This document shows positions 43,443-52,015 of a stretch of 64,000 nucleotides of DNA, one piece after another (position 1 is the first letter of the stretch; each line of letters begins with the position of its first letter). The notes beneath the pieces are model-generated. The model was given only the letters and a program-made list of their open reading frames with translations. It did no database searches and was not told the DNA's origin. Both the position numbers and the translations under genes were made by a program. The stretch covers positions 310,001 through 374,000 of the forward strand of contig JAJEIO010000029.1 of assembly GCA_022827835.1 (NCBI GenBank), in the 5' to 3' direction. The DNA is from Candidatus Latescibacterota bacterium (GTDB taxonomy: Bacteria; Latescibacterota; UBA2968; UBA8231).

Positions 43443-45380
43443 TCAATAAACCAGCGAAACTACTCGTTCCTCCGATTTTATCCCCCCGTCGCTGTCCACT
43501 TCTAGGCGCAGGATATAGAGGCCCGGCGGCAGTAACTTGGCTTGGGCGTCGCGGCCGTCCCAAGTTACTGCAAAACGGCCGCTGGTCGCGGTGCCGTGGT
43601 ATAGCTCGCTGATGCGCCGCCCCGAAAGGTCGTACAGATCAATAGCTACCGGTACAGCACCCAGATTGAGCAATTCGTATTGAATTTTTAGCTGATCGTT
43701 GACGCCGTCTCCATTTGGAGTGAATGACCGCGAGGTCAAGCGCAGGTCATTGACCGCCTTTTTGTCGATATTTATTAGACCGACACGCAAGGTATTGCTC
43801 TCGACCAATTGATCGGCATCCCCTGCCGTGACCTCCTGATGCACCTCGTGGGGTTGCTCGCTATCGAAAATCCGCGCCGCGAATACTGTGCCGAACTGGA
43901 AGACCTGGGCTTGGAAATCCACTTCCAGCAATTCGTTGGTGCGCTGTAGGTCCATGCGGGGAATTCGCAACTCAAATTCATTCTCTTCCACTCGAACCTC
44001 GGTGAAATCCACTGGCAAGCCTTCCAGTCGGACTTGATCAATGCTGGCGACCCGAGCTGGCGTTTTGATCTCAATGCTGTCAAAACCCAGATCAGTGCCG
44101 GTTAATCGCGGCAGGATCTTGTAGGTGAACTGCGTTACTGCACCCGCCGGCACCTCCACCGGGACGATCTCGGCTAGGGCTTGGGATGCCACCGGCGGGT
44201 TGGACACTTCAAATTGCAGGTAATGCAGCCACCCGCCCGCTTCCGCGGTAGAGGAGAACTGGACGGCAAACTGGACGAATTGCCGCGGCTTGTTGCCGGC
44301 GAGGTCACCGCTGCTGAGGGCCAGATCGTACGGAGGGCTCCAAGTTTGCCAGTTTTCGGTGTCTGGCGTGATTCCGGCTCGCTCCCCTTTGTCCAGTCTG
44401 TTGTATGTGGACAAAACCAAGGCTTTGCCATCGCTATAGCGCGTAGTCTCGTCGCCACGGAAGGTTTTGCGCCAGTAGGTGTTGGGATCGGAATCGTCGC
44501 CGCTGCGCATAGTCAGATCAATCGCCGCACCTTCGTCCTCCTGCGCAGACCAGTTGAGTCGGCCCAAGCTGACGGGTTGGCCTAGGTCGATCACATTGGA
44601 GACGTAGGTGGCCTGCGGTGCAAAACCGGAACCGTAAATTTCAAATTCGGCGATTTCCCAAGCCCCGCGGATGTTGGCCGGTGCTTCGAATAGGATGTTG
44701 CGGATAGGCCGATCGGGCATTTCGATGACGATATCGGAGCGGGTGTTCTCGGAGGCGTTGAGGACTACCTCAAAGTCTTTCCGCGCACCTGGCGGTCGCC
44801 TTGCCCACTTCTCACCCACTAGGTATTCCCGGGTTCCGTCCTTGAGCGGGTCGCCGTCGTTGATGCCGACTATAAAGGTCTGGATAAAGCGATCTACAAG
44901 GTGCTTTTCGCGGGGATAGAAGCGCACCCGGTCGATGTTGAATAACCCGCCGAGATCGAATACCAGCACCTTGTTTTCTATTGCGCCGTAGTCTCCGCCC
45001 CAATCGCCGTCGCCGAGAAAGTGGGTGGTGGGATCGCCGTCGAACATCGGCGCGTCGCGGGCGGGAAAATCGGCCCAGCCGACGATCGAGCGCAGCGTTT
45101 CGATCTTCCCGCCCCGTTCGTCTAGCAACGGTGTTAGGTTGACTGCGGGGTCTAATTGCTCGGGCGCGAGGGTCGTGCTGATCTCCGTCAGCAGGGTACT
45201 GCCGTGCTGCTTGGCGTCGATATCGGCCCATTCTAGCTGGATGAAGTCGAAAGGCGCGTCTCGCTCGGGCGGCGGCAGGTCGGAGCCGCCGATGCGGTAG
45301 ATGGTCAGCGCATGACTCACGTCGGTCAGCGTGGCGCAAAATACCAAGGCTATCAGCGGCAATACCAGACTTCGGCTCAT
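43443..45380 (-). CDS. secreted discoidin-like protein with FlgD-like C-terminus (paralogue)
   Basis: A protein of 645 residues with a signal peptide ('LPLIALVFCATLTDVSHA'). An early discoidin-like sandwich reads 'PMFDGDPTTHFLGDGDWGGDYG' and 'LVFDLGGLFNIDRVRFYPRE'. The C-terminal domain has 'SFTPNGDGVNDQLKI', 'IDLYDLSGRRISEL' and 'LLPPGLYILRLEV'. Layout and many blocks ('WQTWSPPYD' against 'WEPWSQPYE') match the 40799-43414 protein, so the two arose by duplication. First gene of the minus-strand operon with its paralogue and a PhyH gene. Confidence 0.8.
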   Translation of the reverse strand: MSRSLVLPLIALVFCATLTDVSHALTIYRIGGSDLPPPERDAPFDFIQLEWADIDAKQHGSTLLTEISTTLAPEQLDPAVNLTPLLDERGGKIETLRSIVGWADFPARDAPMFDGDPTTHFLGDGDWGGDYGAIENKVLVFDLGGLFNIDRVRFYPREKHLVDRFIQTFIVGINDGDPLKDGTREYLVGEKWARRPPGARKDFEVVLNASENTRSDIVIEMPDRPIRNILFEAPANIRGAWEIAEFEIYGSGFAPQATYVSNVIDLGQPVSLGRLNWSAQEDEGAAIDLTMRSGDDSDPNTYWRKTFRGDETTRYSDGKALVLSTYNRLDKGERAGITPDTENWQTWSPPYDLALSSGDLAGNKPRQFVQFAVQFSSTAEAGGWLHYLQFEVSNPPVASQALAEIVPVEVPAGAVTQFTYKILPRLTGTDLGFDSIEIKTPARVASIDQVRLEGLPVDFTEVRVEENEFELRIPRMDLQRTNELLEVDFQAQVFQFGTVFAARIFDSEQPHEVHQEVTAGDADQLVESNTLRVGLINIDKKAVNDLRLTSRSFTPNGDGVNDQLKIQYELLNLGAVPVAIDLYDLSGRRISELYHGTATSGRFAVTWDGRDAQAKLLPPGLYILRLEVDSDGGIKSEERVVSLVY

Positions 45381-45522
45381 CTGAACGATCCCCTTCGGGC
45401 GGTGTGAGTAATCTTCGACAGGCTTACTTATGGGATATATAGAAAAAGGGGGGGAAGGGCAACTGCTAACCGCAAGTCCGCACAGCGAGTTCGGGCGGCC
45501 ACCACACAGTCACATTGAGGTA

Positions 45523-46839
45523 TCAACGTACACCTTGTTCCACGGGCAAAATACCATACTGGCGCAGCGTATCCTCCAAGGTCGGCCGGCGGAGGCGAAT
45601 GCGATCGTCGCTCAACAGATAAGAGAATACGTAGCCAAGCCCAAGCATTAGGATGCCAATCAGGAAGCAATAGATGAATGCCCGATCGGGATACTGATCC
45701 TTGAGATACCCCACGTACAGCGGCCCGCAAATCCCCGCCGCTGCCCAGGCTGTCAAAATGGTGCCGTAGATCGTCGACATCTTTTGCGGACCAAAAACAT
45801 CGAGCACGAAAGAGGGCATGGTGGCAAAGCCGCCGCCAAAGCACAAGAGGATATAGCAAACGAGGACCGAAAAGACATAGGGATTGCGCTCGGTCATCAA
45901 AATGCCAAAGACAACCATCTGACTGGCGAGCAGAATTCTAAAAACTCTGACGCGCCCCAGCCGATCCGAGAGCAAGCCCCAAAACAGCCGCCCCACGCCA
46001 TTGCACAGCGAACTGACGGCGATCAGCGTCGCTCCATACTCGGCTAGCGTCGCCGGTTCGACGGTTGGATCGGCTAGGCCCCAGACTTCTTGGAGGAGTT
46101 CCGACTGAAAGCTGATGACGGAGATGCCAGCGGCGATGTTGAAGAAGAAGACGATCCACATGAGGGCGAATTCAGAGGAGCGCAGGTACGGCGACGCCGA
46201 GTCGGACTCGTCGGCGGGCATTTGTTCGGCAACCGCTGTAGCGACAGCAGCGGGGGGATTGCTCAAGAGCAAGCTGCAGGGGATCAGGACACAGGCGAAG
46301 ATCACCCCGAGGCCCAGGAAGACTTGGGACAGATCGCCTGCTAGGTGGGATACGAGTAGGGGTGCCAAGCCCTTGCTCAACAGAAAGGCACCCACCCCGA
46401 ACCCCATCACGACGATTCCGGTCGCCAAGCCCTTTTTGTCCGGGAACCACTTGGCGACCGTGGCCACGGGCGTGACGTAGCCCAGCCCGATGCCCGCGCC
46501 TCCGATGACGCCGTACCCCACGTAGAACAGCGCGAGCATGTCCCATTGCAACGCCAGACTCGCCAGTATGTAGCCGACCGAGAACATGACGCTGCCGGTC
46601 ACGGCCAAGCGCCGCGGTCCGACCTTCGGCAGCAGCGCGCCCGCCCAAGCCGCCGAGGTGCCGAGCGAAAGGATCGTCAGGCTGAAAGCCCAAGCCGTCT
46701 CCGTGAACGTCCAACCCAATTGCCGCACCAAGAGCGTTTGGAAGAAACTCCACGCGTACACCGTCCCAAAACAGACCTGTAGGACCGTGCAGAACAGCGC
46801 CATAAGCGAGCGCGGAATCTGTACCCGTTGTCGTGCCAT
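45523..46839 (-). CDS. MFS transporter, oxalate/formate antiporter (OFA) type
   Basis: A protein of 438 residues with about 12 membrane spans. 'CFGTVYAWSFF', 'GWTFTETAWAFSLTI' and 'GAGIGLGYVTPVATVAKWFPDKKGLATGIVVMGFGVGAF' form the OFA-subfamily signature. It probably moves a small carboxylate across the inner membrane. A central cytoplasmic loop ('EQMPADESDSASP') divides the two halves as usual. It follows the receptor/HAMP pair on the same strand after 100 nt. A hairpin lies 14 nt ahead of its start. Confidence 0.9.
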   Translation of the reverse strand: MARQRVQIPRSLMALFCTVLQVCFGTVYAWSFFQTLLVRQLGWTFTETAWAFSLTILSLGTSAAWAGALLPKVGPRRLAVTGSVMFSVGYILASLALQWDMLALFYVGYGVIGGAGIGLGYVTPVATVAKWFPDKKGLATGIVVMGFGVGAFLLSKGLAPLLVSHLAGDLSQVFLGLGVIFACVLIPCSLLLSNPPAAVATAVAEQMPADESDSASPYLRSSEFALMWIVFFFNIAAGISVISFQSELLQEVWGLADPTVEPATLAEYGATLIAVSSLCNGVGRLFWGLLSDRLGRVRVFRILLASQMVVFGILMTERNPYVFSVLVCYILLCFGGGFATMPSFVLDVFGPQKMSTIYGTILTAWAAAGICGPLYVGYLKDQYPDRAFIYCFLIGILMLGLGYVFSYLLSDDRIRLRRPTLEDTLRQYGILPVEQGVR

Positions 46840-46852
46840 TTTTTCTAGACCT

Positions 46853-46869
46853 CAATCGCTAGGCGATTG
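46853..46869. repeat. small perfect hairpin upstream of MFS gene
   Basis: CAATCGC (46853-46859) and GCGATTG (46863-46869) pair perfectly with a 3 nt loop, 14 nt upstream of the MFS start. No T-run follows, so it may be an operator or leader structure. Confidence 0.4.
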
Positions 46870-46891
46870 CATCGAGCGACCTCACCCCACC

Positions 46892-46917
46892 TCTGCGCTA
46901 ATCTGCGTTCATCTGCG
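46892..46917. repeat. three TCTGCG copies phased at 10 nt
   Basis: TCTGCG occurs at 46892-46897, 46902-46907 and 46912-46917, exactly 10 nt apart, in the 100 nt gap between the HAMP protein and the MFS gene. Confidence 0.6.
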
Positions 46918-46939
46918 GATACGTTATTGGGAATCGAAC

Positions 46940-47665
46940 CTACTCCACACTTTCGGGCGAGCGCTGGCCTTTGTCGGCAACGTAGAGGAAGAGTCGGGCT
47001 AGGTGTCCAGCTTCGTCGTCGCGCTCCAGCAGGTTGTCGTCGGTGGGCTTCTCATCGCGCGCCACACCCACAGCGTAGCCCAAGAGCGCGCCCATTGGTT
47101 TAGCCGCCAGATTGACCAACCAGATGGCGGCAAAGACGCCGACGACGAGGATGATGGAGAAGAGGTACACCTGCTGGCCGATTGCGCGTTGAATTTTTAG
47201 CGCAATCAAACCAGTGTCCATACCCACGTGTACCGTCCCGGCAACGCCGGCGAGAATCGGGCTGCCTACTTCGACGAAATCGCCCATCCCAGGCAAGCTG
47301 CGCTCCACTGTCTCCATGTTAAACGGATCGCTGGCGCGAATTTCTACGGGAATGCCCGGCACAAAGGTGTGGGCGAGGAACTCGCCGGATTCGTCGGTGA
47401 TGTAGATGTACTTGATGCCTTGAATTTCAACGAACTGGTCGATGAGCGACTGCAGCGCCGACAAGTCGCGATTGAGGAGAATATCGACGCTGGAATCGGC
47501 GATGGTTTTGGCAATGTCGCGGCTGTTGCTCTCGTATTCGGCCGACAGGTGCGTATCGACTGTATAGACGCACAGAATGGAGGTCGATAGGCCGATCAAG
47601 CCAAATAGGGCAAAGACGCCGAACAGCGTTTTCTTAAATAGCTTTTGGACTTTTATCACCATCAT
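46940..47665 (-). CDS. membrane sensor-like protein: two TM spans and HAMP, no output domain
   Basis: A protein of 241 residues. TM1 is about residues 13-36 ('GVFALFGLIGLSTSILCVY'). An extracytoplasmic domain of about 120 residues has a Cache-like pattern ('ALQSLIDQFVEIQGIKYIYITDESGEFLAHTF'), then TM2 ('YLFSIILVVGVFAAIWLV'), then a HAMP domain ('AAKPMGALL' ... 'RDDEAGHLARLFLYVAD'). The protein stops right after HAMP, with no kinase, cyclase or methyl-accepting part. The start ATG overlaps the receptor gene stop as ATGA; an upstream frame to 47683 exists but coupling favours 47665. It may pass signals to a separate partner. Confidence 0.8.
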   Translation of the reverse strand: MMVIKVQKLFKKTLFGVFALFGLIGLSTSILCVYTVDTHLSAEYESNSRDIAKTIADSSVDILLNRDLSALQSLIDQFVEIQGIKYIYITDESGEFLAHTFVPGIPVEIRASDPFNMETVERSLPGMGDFVEVGSPILAGVAGTVHVGMDTGLIALKIQRAIGQQVYLFSIILVVGVFAAIWLVNLAAKPMGALLGYAVGVARDEKPTDDNLLERDDEAGHLARLFLYVADKGQRSPESVE

Positions 47666-48951
47666 GCAAACCTCGCGCGCCAATCGTCGAGTGGAACAAA
47701 ACGGCCTTCATCGACCACTGTGTAGTACACTCGCTGGAGACCTTGGCGGCGGTCGGGTCCAAAGGAGACCTGTTCGCCAATGCCGAGGTCGAAGTCCGCG
47801 ACGGAGAACACCGCGTCTTCGAGTTGGTTGCGCTGCGGCTCGGCCCCGAGACGGTGCAAAATTTCGACCAGCAACTTGGCGTTGAGAAAGCCTTCGAGAC
47901 TGACGAAGCTGTGGTCAAAGGGCGTATAGGGGTCTTTTAACAACTCCGCAGGCGGCTGTGGGGCGTAGCGAGTCATCAAGTCGCGGTACTCTTGGACCGC
48001 AGGTATGGATGTATCTTCGTAACTGGGCACCACTTGGGAGTTTACCAGCCATTGCGTGTAGCGCTGGCTGTCATCGCGCCCCTCGGTGAGCAGCTTGAGG
48101 AGGTTTTCGCTGCCGACAAAGGAGAGGTTGGCAAAGGGCACCTGTAGGCCGAGATCGACGGCATCGCGGGCAAAGGCCGCGCAGGCCGCATAGGCACCGA
48201 TGCAGATTACCGCTTCGGGTTTAGCCTCCTTGAGGATTTCGACTTGTTTGCGCATTGTGCCGGTGAATCGTTCGCCGCGCCGGTACGTGGCCTCGCCGAC
48301 GATTTGCTCGCCGTGCTTCTTCAGGGCGCTGCGCACGCCGGCCCAGCCACTGCGGCCGTACGCATCGGCCTGATAAAACACGGCAATGCGCCGGCGGTTG
48401 ATGCGCACGAAATTGTCGACTAGACCGGCCGTTTCCTGGCGGTAGGAGGCGCGCAGGTTAAAGGCGAAGGTGCCATAGGGCGGTTCGCGCTGGGGTTGTG
48501 CGCCGGTGAAGGGGAAGAACAGCAGGATGTTGCGGTCTTGGAATTTCTTGAGGATGGGCAACACGCGCGTCACCGTCGGCGTGCCAACGTAGCCGAACAG
48601 TAAAAACACCTGATCGTCGAGCATCAGCTTCATGGTGTTTTTGACCGAAGGGCCGGGCTGGTAGCCATCGTCGTAGGCTTTGACCTGTACGGTGCGGCCA
48701 GCTATGCCACCTTGCTGATTGACGTGGGCAAAATACGCACCGGCCCCCCGATAGAGTTCGATGCCCAACCCTCGGGAGGGGCCGGAGAAAGCGGCGGACG
48801 TGCCGAGGATGATCTCGGTATCGGTCACGCCAGATTTCGTCGGCAACTCGGTGGGCCGGGCGGCAAAGGCCCGCAGTGCGTGCCACCAAGGGGCGACCAA
48901 GCAACCGGTAAGGCCGGCACGGAGCAGCGATCGCCGCGTCATTGCTCGCAT
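47662..48951 (-). CDS. Tat-exported ABC-type substrate-binding protein
   Basis: A protein of 429 residues with a twin-arginine signal, 'MTRRSLLRAGLTGCLVAP' (residues 4-21), then a type I periplasmic-binding fold of the urea/branched-chain amino acid class ('IILGTSAAFSGPSRGLGIELYRGAGAYF', 'VFLLFGYVGTPTVTRVLPIL'). No transporter subunits adjoin it. Instead its stop overlaps by four bases the start of a membrane HAMP protein, which suggests a receptor-sensor pair. Tat export implies folding or cofactor loading in the cytoplasm. Related only distantly to the lipoprotein receptors at 10.6 and 26 kb. Confidence 0.87.
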   Translation of the reverse strand: MRAMTRRSLLRAGLTGCLVAPWWHALRAFAARPTELPTKSGVTDTEIILGTSAAFSGPSRGLGIELYRGAGAYFAHVNQQGGIAGRTVQVKAYDDGYQPGPSVKNTMKLMLDDQVFLLFGYVGTPTVTRVLPILKKFQDRNILLFFPFTGAQPQREPPYGTFAFNLRASYRQETAGLVDNFVRINRRRIAVFYQADAYGRSGWAGVRSALKKHGEQIVGEATYRRGERFTGTMRKQVEILKEAKPEAVICIGAYAACAAFARDAVDLGLQVPFANLSFVGSENLLKLLTEGRDDSQRYTQWLVNSQVVPSYEDTSIPAVQEYRDLMTRYAPQPPAELLKDPYTPFDHSFVSLEGFLNAKLLVEILHRLGAEPQRNQLEDAVFSVADFDLGIGEQVSFGPDRRQGLQRVYYTVVDEGRFVPLDDWRARFA

Positions 48952-49012
48952 ACAGTTACCGCTAGCTTCTTTCTGCTGGAGAGGCCCAGCATGTGGTCGG
49001 GATATAAAGCAA

Positions 49013-49042
49013 ATATAAGGGATTTTGCCGACAGTGGGTCAA
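49013..49042 (-). promoter_or_regulatory. candidate promoter of receptor-HAMP operon
   Basis: On the minus strand TTGACC (49042-49037) and TTATAT (49018-49013) are 18 nt apart, about 60 nt before the start at 48951. The -35 context, CTTGACCC-CTG-like, recurs at 54001-54014. The rest of the 231 nt divergent gap shows nothing else clear. Confidence 0.45.
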
Positions 49043-49182
49043 GCTCGTTTGCAATAGTAGGCACTGAAGGTTAATCCGTCGGTGCTGATCGTGGCGATGT
49101 GGACTTTGGGGTGGACTTGGGGCGATTTTGACAGTTTTTTGAGGCCGACCAATCTCACCACTCGCAAACCACAGGAGCCTCT

Positions 49183-51189
49183 ATGCAAGCTCTCACCTCC
49201 CGCGCTCCCACCTTGCCGCCGAATCCGCGCCCGCGCGTGGCCTATTACGACTTAGGCATCCCCTTTGTCGGTGCTGTGTGGAACGGCTTTTCCATCACCT
49301 ACGACCCTGCCAATGGGCACACCTTGGCTTGGGGTGCCGAATTCTCCCAGGACGGGGCCCACTACTTTTGCAACGACCTCGACACCGGCAGCTTGGAAGT
49401 CTTTCCCATGCCCTGCCGCGAGCACGGCCCCGTTTTCCAGGCTGCCGACGGGACCATTTACGCCCGGATCATGTCCGGCTTATCGGCCGACCACGGCCAC
49501 CATCTCATGGTGTTTGACGCTCAGAGCCGCACTTTCAGTAGTTTGGGGCGTCCCGCCCCCGGCGATCAGCGCCTCCTGTGCATGGAAGAGCGCGACGGCC
49601 TGTTGTACATGGGCGGTCACGAACTGGCCGAGCTGTTCTGCTATGACCCGCAAAAGCGGTGCTTTGACAAACTCTGCCGCCCGTTTGCTCCGCCCACCGA
49701 CCGCCTAGTGAATATCCAATTGCTGCCTGACGGCCGGTTGCTGCTCAGCGGCTATCCGGCTGTCCCGAACAAGATCTACGATGTGGAAAGCGGTCAACTG
49801 AGCGATGTGCCGGCCGGAGCCGAAGGGATTGCCGGCGCTGTATCCGAAGGGGATCGCCTGTTTTTGGCGGCTGGCGAGCAAGTGCGCGTTCTCAGCGCTG
49901 ATTTTACCGAAGTGGCCCGCCTCGACAATCTCGTTGCTGGTACAGCGCTCGTACCCTTAGCCTTGGGTCGCAACAGTCGCGCTAGTGATCGCGGGGTGGT
50001 GTACGCTTGGGCTGGAGATCAATTGGCGGCCATCGACGCCGATACATTGGACATTCGCCCTATTTGCCAAGGTCCTTTCGCCGGCATATCGGGGCTGAGC
50101 AAAGACGGCCATTTGGTATTCGCCCAAGTCGAGGAGGGACGCGCTACTATCGTCGATCCCGACACCGGCGACCGGGAAGAACGCAGTTTTGAAGTCTATC
50201 AAGGCAGTCGTGGCAGCGCGGTGTGCGCCTTGGGTAGAGGGCCGGAGGGCAAGATCTACGGCACCAATATCTACGGTATGCACCTGTGCGCCATAGATCC
50301 CGATACGGATGCAATAGAAGATTTAGGGTACACTTGGTCCGGCGGCGAGCTCTACCACGTCCACGCCCATAAAGACAAGCTCTACGTCGGCAGCTACGGC
50401 GGTTCTAACATCGGCGTGTACGACCCGAGTCAGCCGTGGAACCCCGGCTCGGAGGACGACAGCAATCCGCGCAACTGGGGTCAATTAGGCCAGAATCAGA
50501 ACCGACCCTTTGAGGCGGTGACCGGCCCCGACGGCCGCATTTACGTGGCCAATCGCAGCAATTATGGCATTCCCGGCGGCTCCTTGGCCTCGTACGATCC
50601 CGATACCGGCCTCGATGATAGGGAAATTTACCTCGACCCCGAACAAAGCGTGCAATGCGTGGCCGCGGACCAGCGCTATGTGTACGGTGGCACCAGCATT
50701 TACGGGGGGCGCGGTTCGGAAGTCACCACTCGCGACGGCCTGCTATTTGTCTTTGACCCCCAGACGAAACAGCGTATTTGCGAACTGCGTCCAGTGGAAG
50801 GGGCCAACACAGTCACTAGCTTGGCCGTTCATCCCTCGGGACTGGTGTTTGGCACTACGGACAACCGCCGCTTGTTCGCTTTCGACCCGGAGCGATTTGT
50901 CGTGGAAGAAGTGATAGGACCCCTGCGCTCGGAAGGGACTAGGTTGATGGGCGTGCCCGAAGGGGTGGAGATGTTCCCGCTGGTCTGTGCTTCCGATGGT
51001 TTTATCTACGGCCTGACGCGCTTCGACTTGTTTCGCATAGACGGCTCGTCCTGCGTCCTGACCTATCTCAACGATCCGCCCCTGCCCGAACTCTATGCTT
51101 TGACCGAAGGCAAGCCCGGTGTGCTCTACATGAGCGCCGGCACCCACGTCATCAAGTGCTTGCTGAGGCCGCCGCCCTTTTACCGCTGA
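49183..51189 (+). CDS. cytoplasmic beta-propeller protein
   Basis: A protein of 668 residues with no signal peptide. It is made of repeated beta-propeller blades: patterns such as 'ADGTIYARI', 'RDGLLYMGGHELAELFCYDP', 'PDGRIYVANRSNYGIPGG', 'LAVHPSGLVFGTTDNRRLFAFDPE' occur every 45-60 residues. The repeats resemble SMP-30/YVTN/PQQ-type propellers; no catalytic signature is visible. It lies in a group of small-molecule metabolism genes and converges with the phosphodiesterase gene. It could be a lactonase-like enzyme or a binding scaffold. Confidence 0.65.
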   Translation: MQALTSRAPTLPPNPRPRVAYYDLGIPFVGAVWNGFSITYDPANGHTLAWGAEFSQDGAHYFCNDLDTGSLEVFPMPCREHGPVFQAADGTIYARIMSGLSADHGHHLMVFDAQSRTFSSLGRPAPGDQRLLCMEERDGLLYMGGHELAELFCYDPQKRCFDKLCRPFAPPTDRLVNIQLLPDGRLLLSGYPAVPNKIYDVESGQLSDVPAGAEGIAGAVSEGDRLFLAAGEQVRVLSADFTEVARLDNLVAGTALVPLALGRNSRASDRGVVYAWAGDQLAAIDADTLDIRPICQGPFAGISGLSKDGHLVFAQVEEGRATIVDPDTGDREERSFEVYQGSRGSAVCALGRGPEGKIYGTNIYGMHLCAIDPDTDAIEDLGYTWSGGELYHVHAHKDKLYVGSYGGSNIGVYDPSQPWNPGSEDDSNPRNWGQLGQNQNRPFEAVTGPDGRIYVANRSNYGIPGGSLASYDPDTGLDDREIYLDPEQSVQCVAADQRYVYGGTSIYGGRGSEVTTRDGLLFVFDPQTKQRICELRPVEGANTVTSLAVHPSGLVFGTTDNRRLFAFDPERFVVEEVIGPLRSEGTRLMGVPEGVEMFPLVCASDGFIYGLTRFDLFRIDGSSCVLTYLNDPPLPELYALTEGKPGVLYMSAGTHVIKCLLRPPPFYR

Positions 51190-51199
51190 GATTAGTTCG

Positions 51200-51982
51200 C
51201 TATGCGAGGGCTTCCCGCACCACTTGTCCGGCCCAATTCTCTGCTGGAGCCACTTCGAGCAAAGTGGCAATAGTCGTCGGGTTGTCGATGATGCTCACTG
51301 GCTCCTGCAAGCTCCGTCCGGGGGATACCGCAGGACCGGAGATTACCCACGGAATGGTCATGTCCTCGTCCATTTCCGTGCCGTGGGTGCGCTCGTGTCC
51401 TCCGTGGTCGCTGGTGACGATGGCCACGGTCTCTTCTTGGTTGACCGCCTCCAGCACCGCGCCAATGGCTGTATCGGCCCGCCCAATAGTGGCCAGATAT
51501 TCGGCCGACATCCAGCCGTGGTCGTGGCCGGCTATATCGGTGCAGCCTAGATAGACAAAGGCGAAATCGGGCGTCCATTCCCGCAGCGTCGCCGCGGCCA
51601 AGCTGGCCAATTCCAAATCGCCGTTTGGCTCGTGGCAATTGTTCATATAGTACGAGCGGTCCAGCGAGCCTGGGTCGGCCAGATCGCGCAATTGCTCCCA
51701 GTTATAGAAGAAGGCCGTGCGCTTGCCAGCTTGGTGCAGCACGTCGACGAGGCTGGGTATGGGTCTTACTTGGGGCACCCAAGTGTTGGTGAGGATGCCG
51801 TGCCGTTGTGGGGGCACGCCGCGAAACATGGAGGTGTGGCAGGGCAAGGTGGACGAGGGCATGACGGTACGGGCTGTATAGGTGCAGGCACCTTGGCTGA
51901 TCAAGCGATCGACGTAGGGGGTAGGGGCCTGTTGCAAGCCGTCGGGCCGCAGTCCGTCGAGGACAAAAAGGATGACGCGCAT
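51200..51982 (-). CDS. alkaline phosphatase superfamily phosphodiesterase
   Basis: A protein of 260 residues. The fold signature is 'VILFVLDGLRPDGL' (metal Asp), 'TVMPSSTLPCHTSMFRGVPPQRHG' (nucleophile Thr/Ser region), 'YLGCTDIAGHDHGWMS' and 'VTSDHGGHERTHG' (metal Asp and His). This is the nucleotide pyrophosphatase/phosphodiesterase type. No signal peptide, so a cytoplasmic phosphoester or phosphonoester substrate is likely. It is third in a minus-strand run (MBL-fold, 2-hydroxyacid dehydrogenase, this gene; gaps of 13 and 33 nt). Confidence 0.88.
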   Translation of the reverse strand: MRVILFVLDGLRPDGLQQAPTPYVDRLISQGACTYTARTVMPSSTLPCHTSMFRGVPPQRHGILTNTWVPQVRPIPSLVDVLHQAGKRTAFFYNWEQLRDLADPGSLDRSYYMNNCHEPNGDLELASLAAATLREWTPDFAFVYLGCTDIAGHDHGWMSAEYLATIGRADTAIGAVLEAVNQEETVAIVTSDHGGHERTHGTEMDEDMTIPWVISGPAVSPGRSLQEPVSIIDNPTTIATLLEVAPAENWAGQVVREALA

Positions 51983-52015
51983 GGGATTCCTTTCTTTGGG
52001 GGGATACTGATGCGA

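Noticed and set aside
46892-46917. A CRISPR array
   Set aside because: Only three 6-base units with 4-base gaps, far too short for repeats and spacers, and no cas genes.
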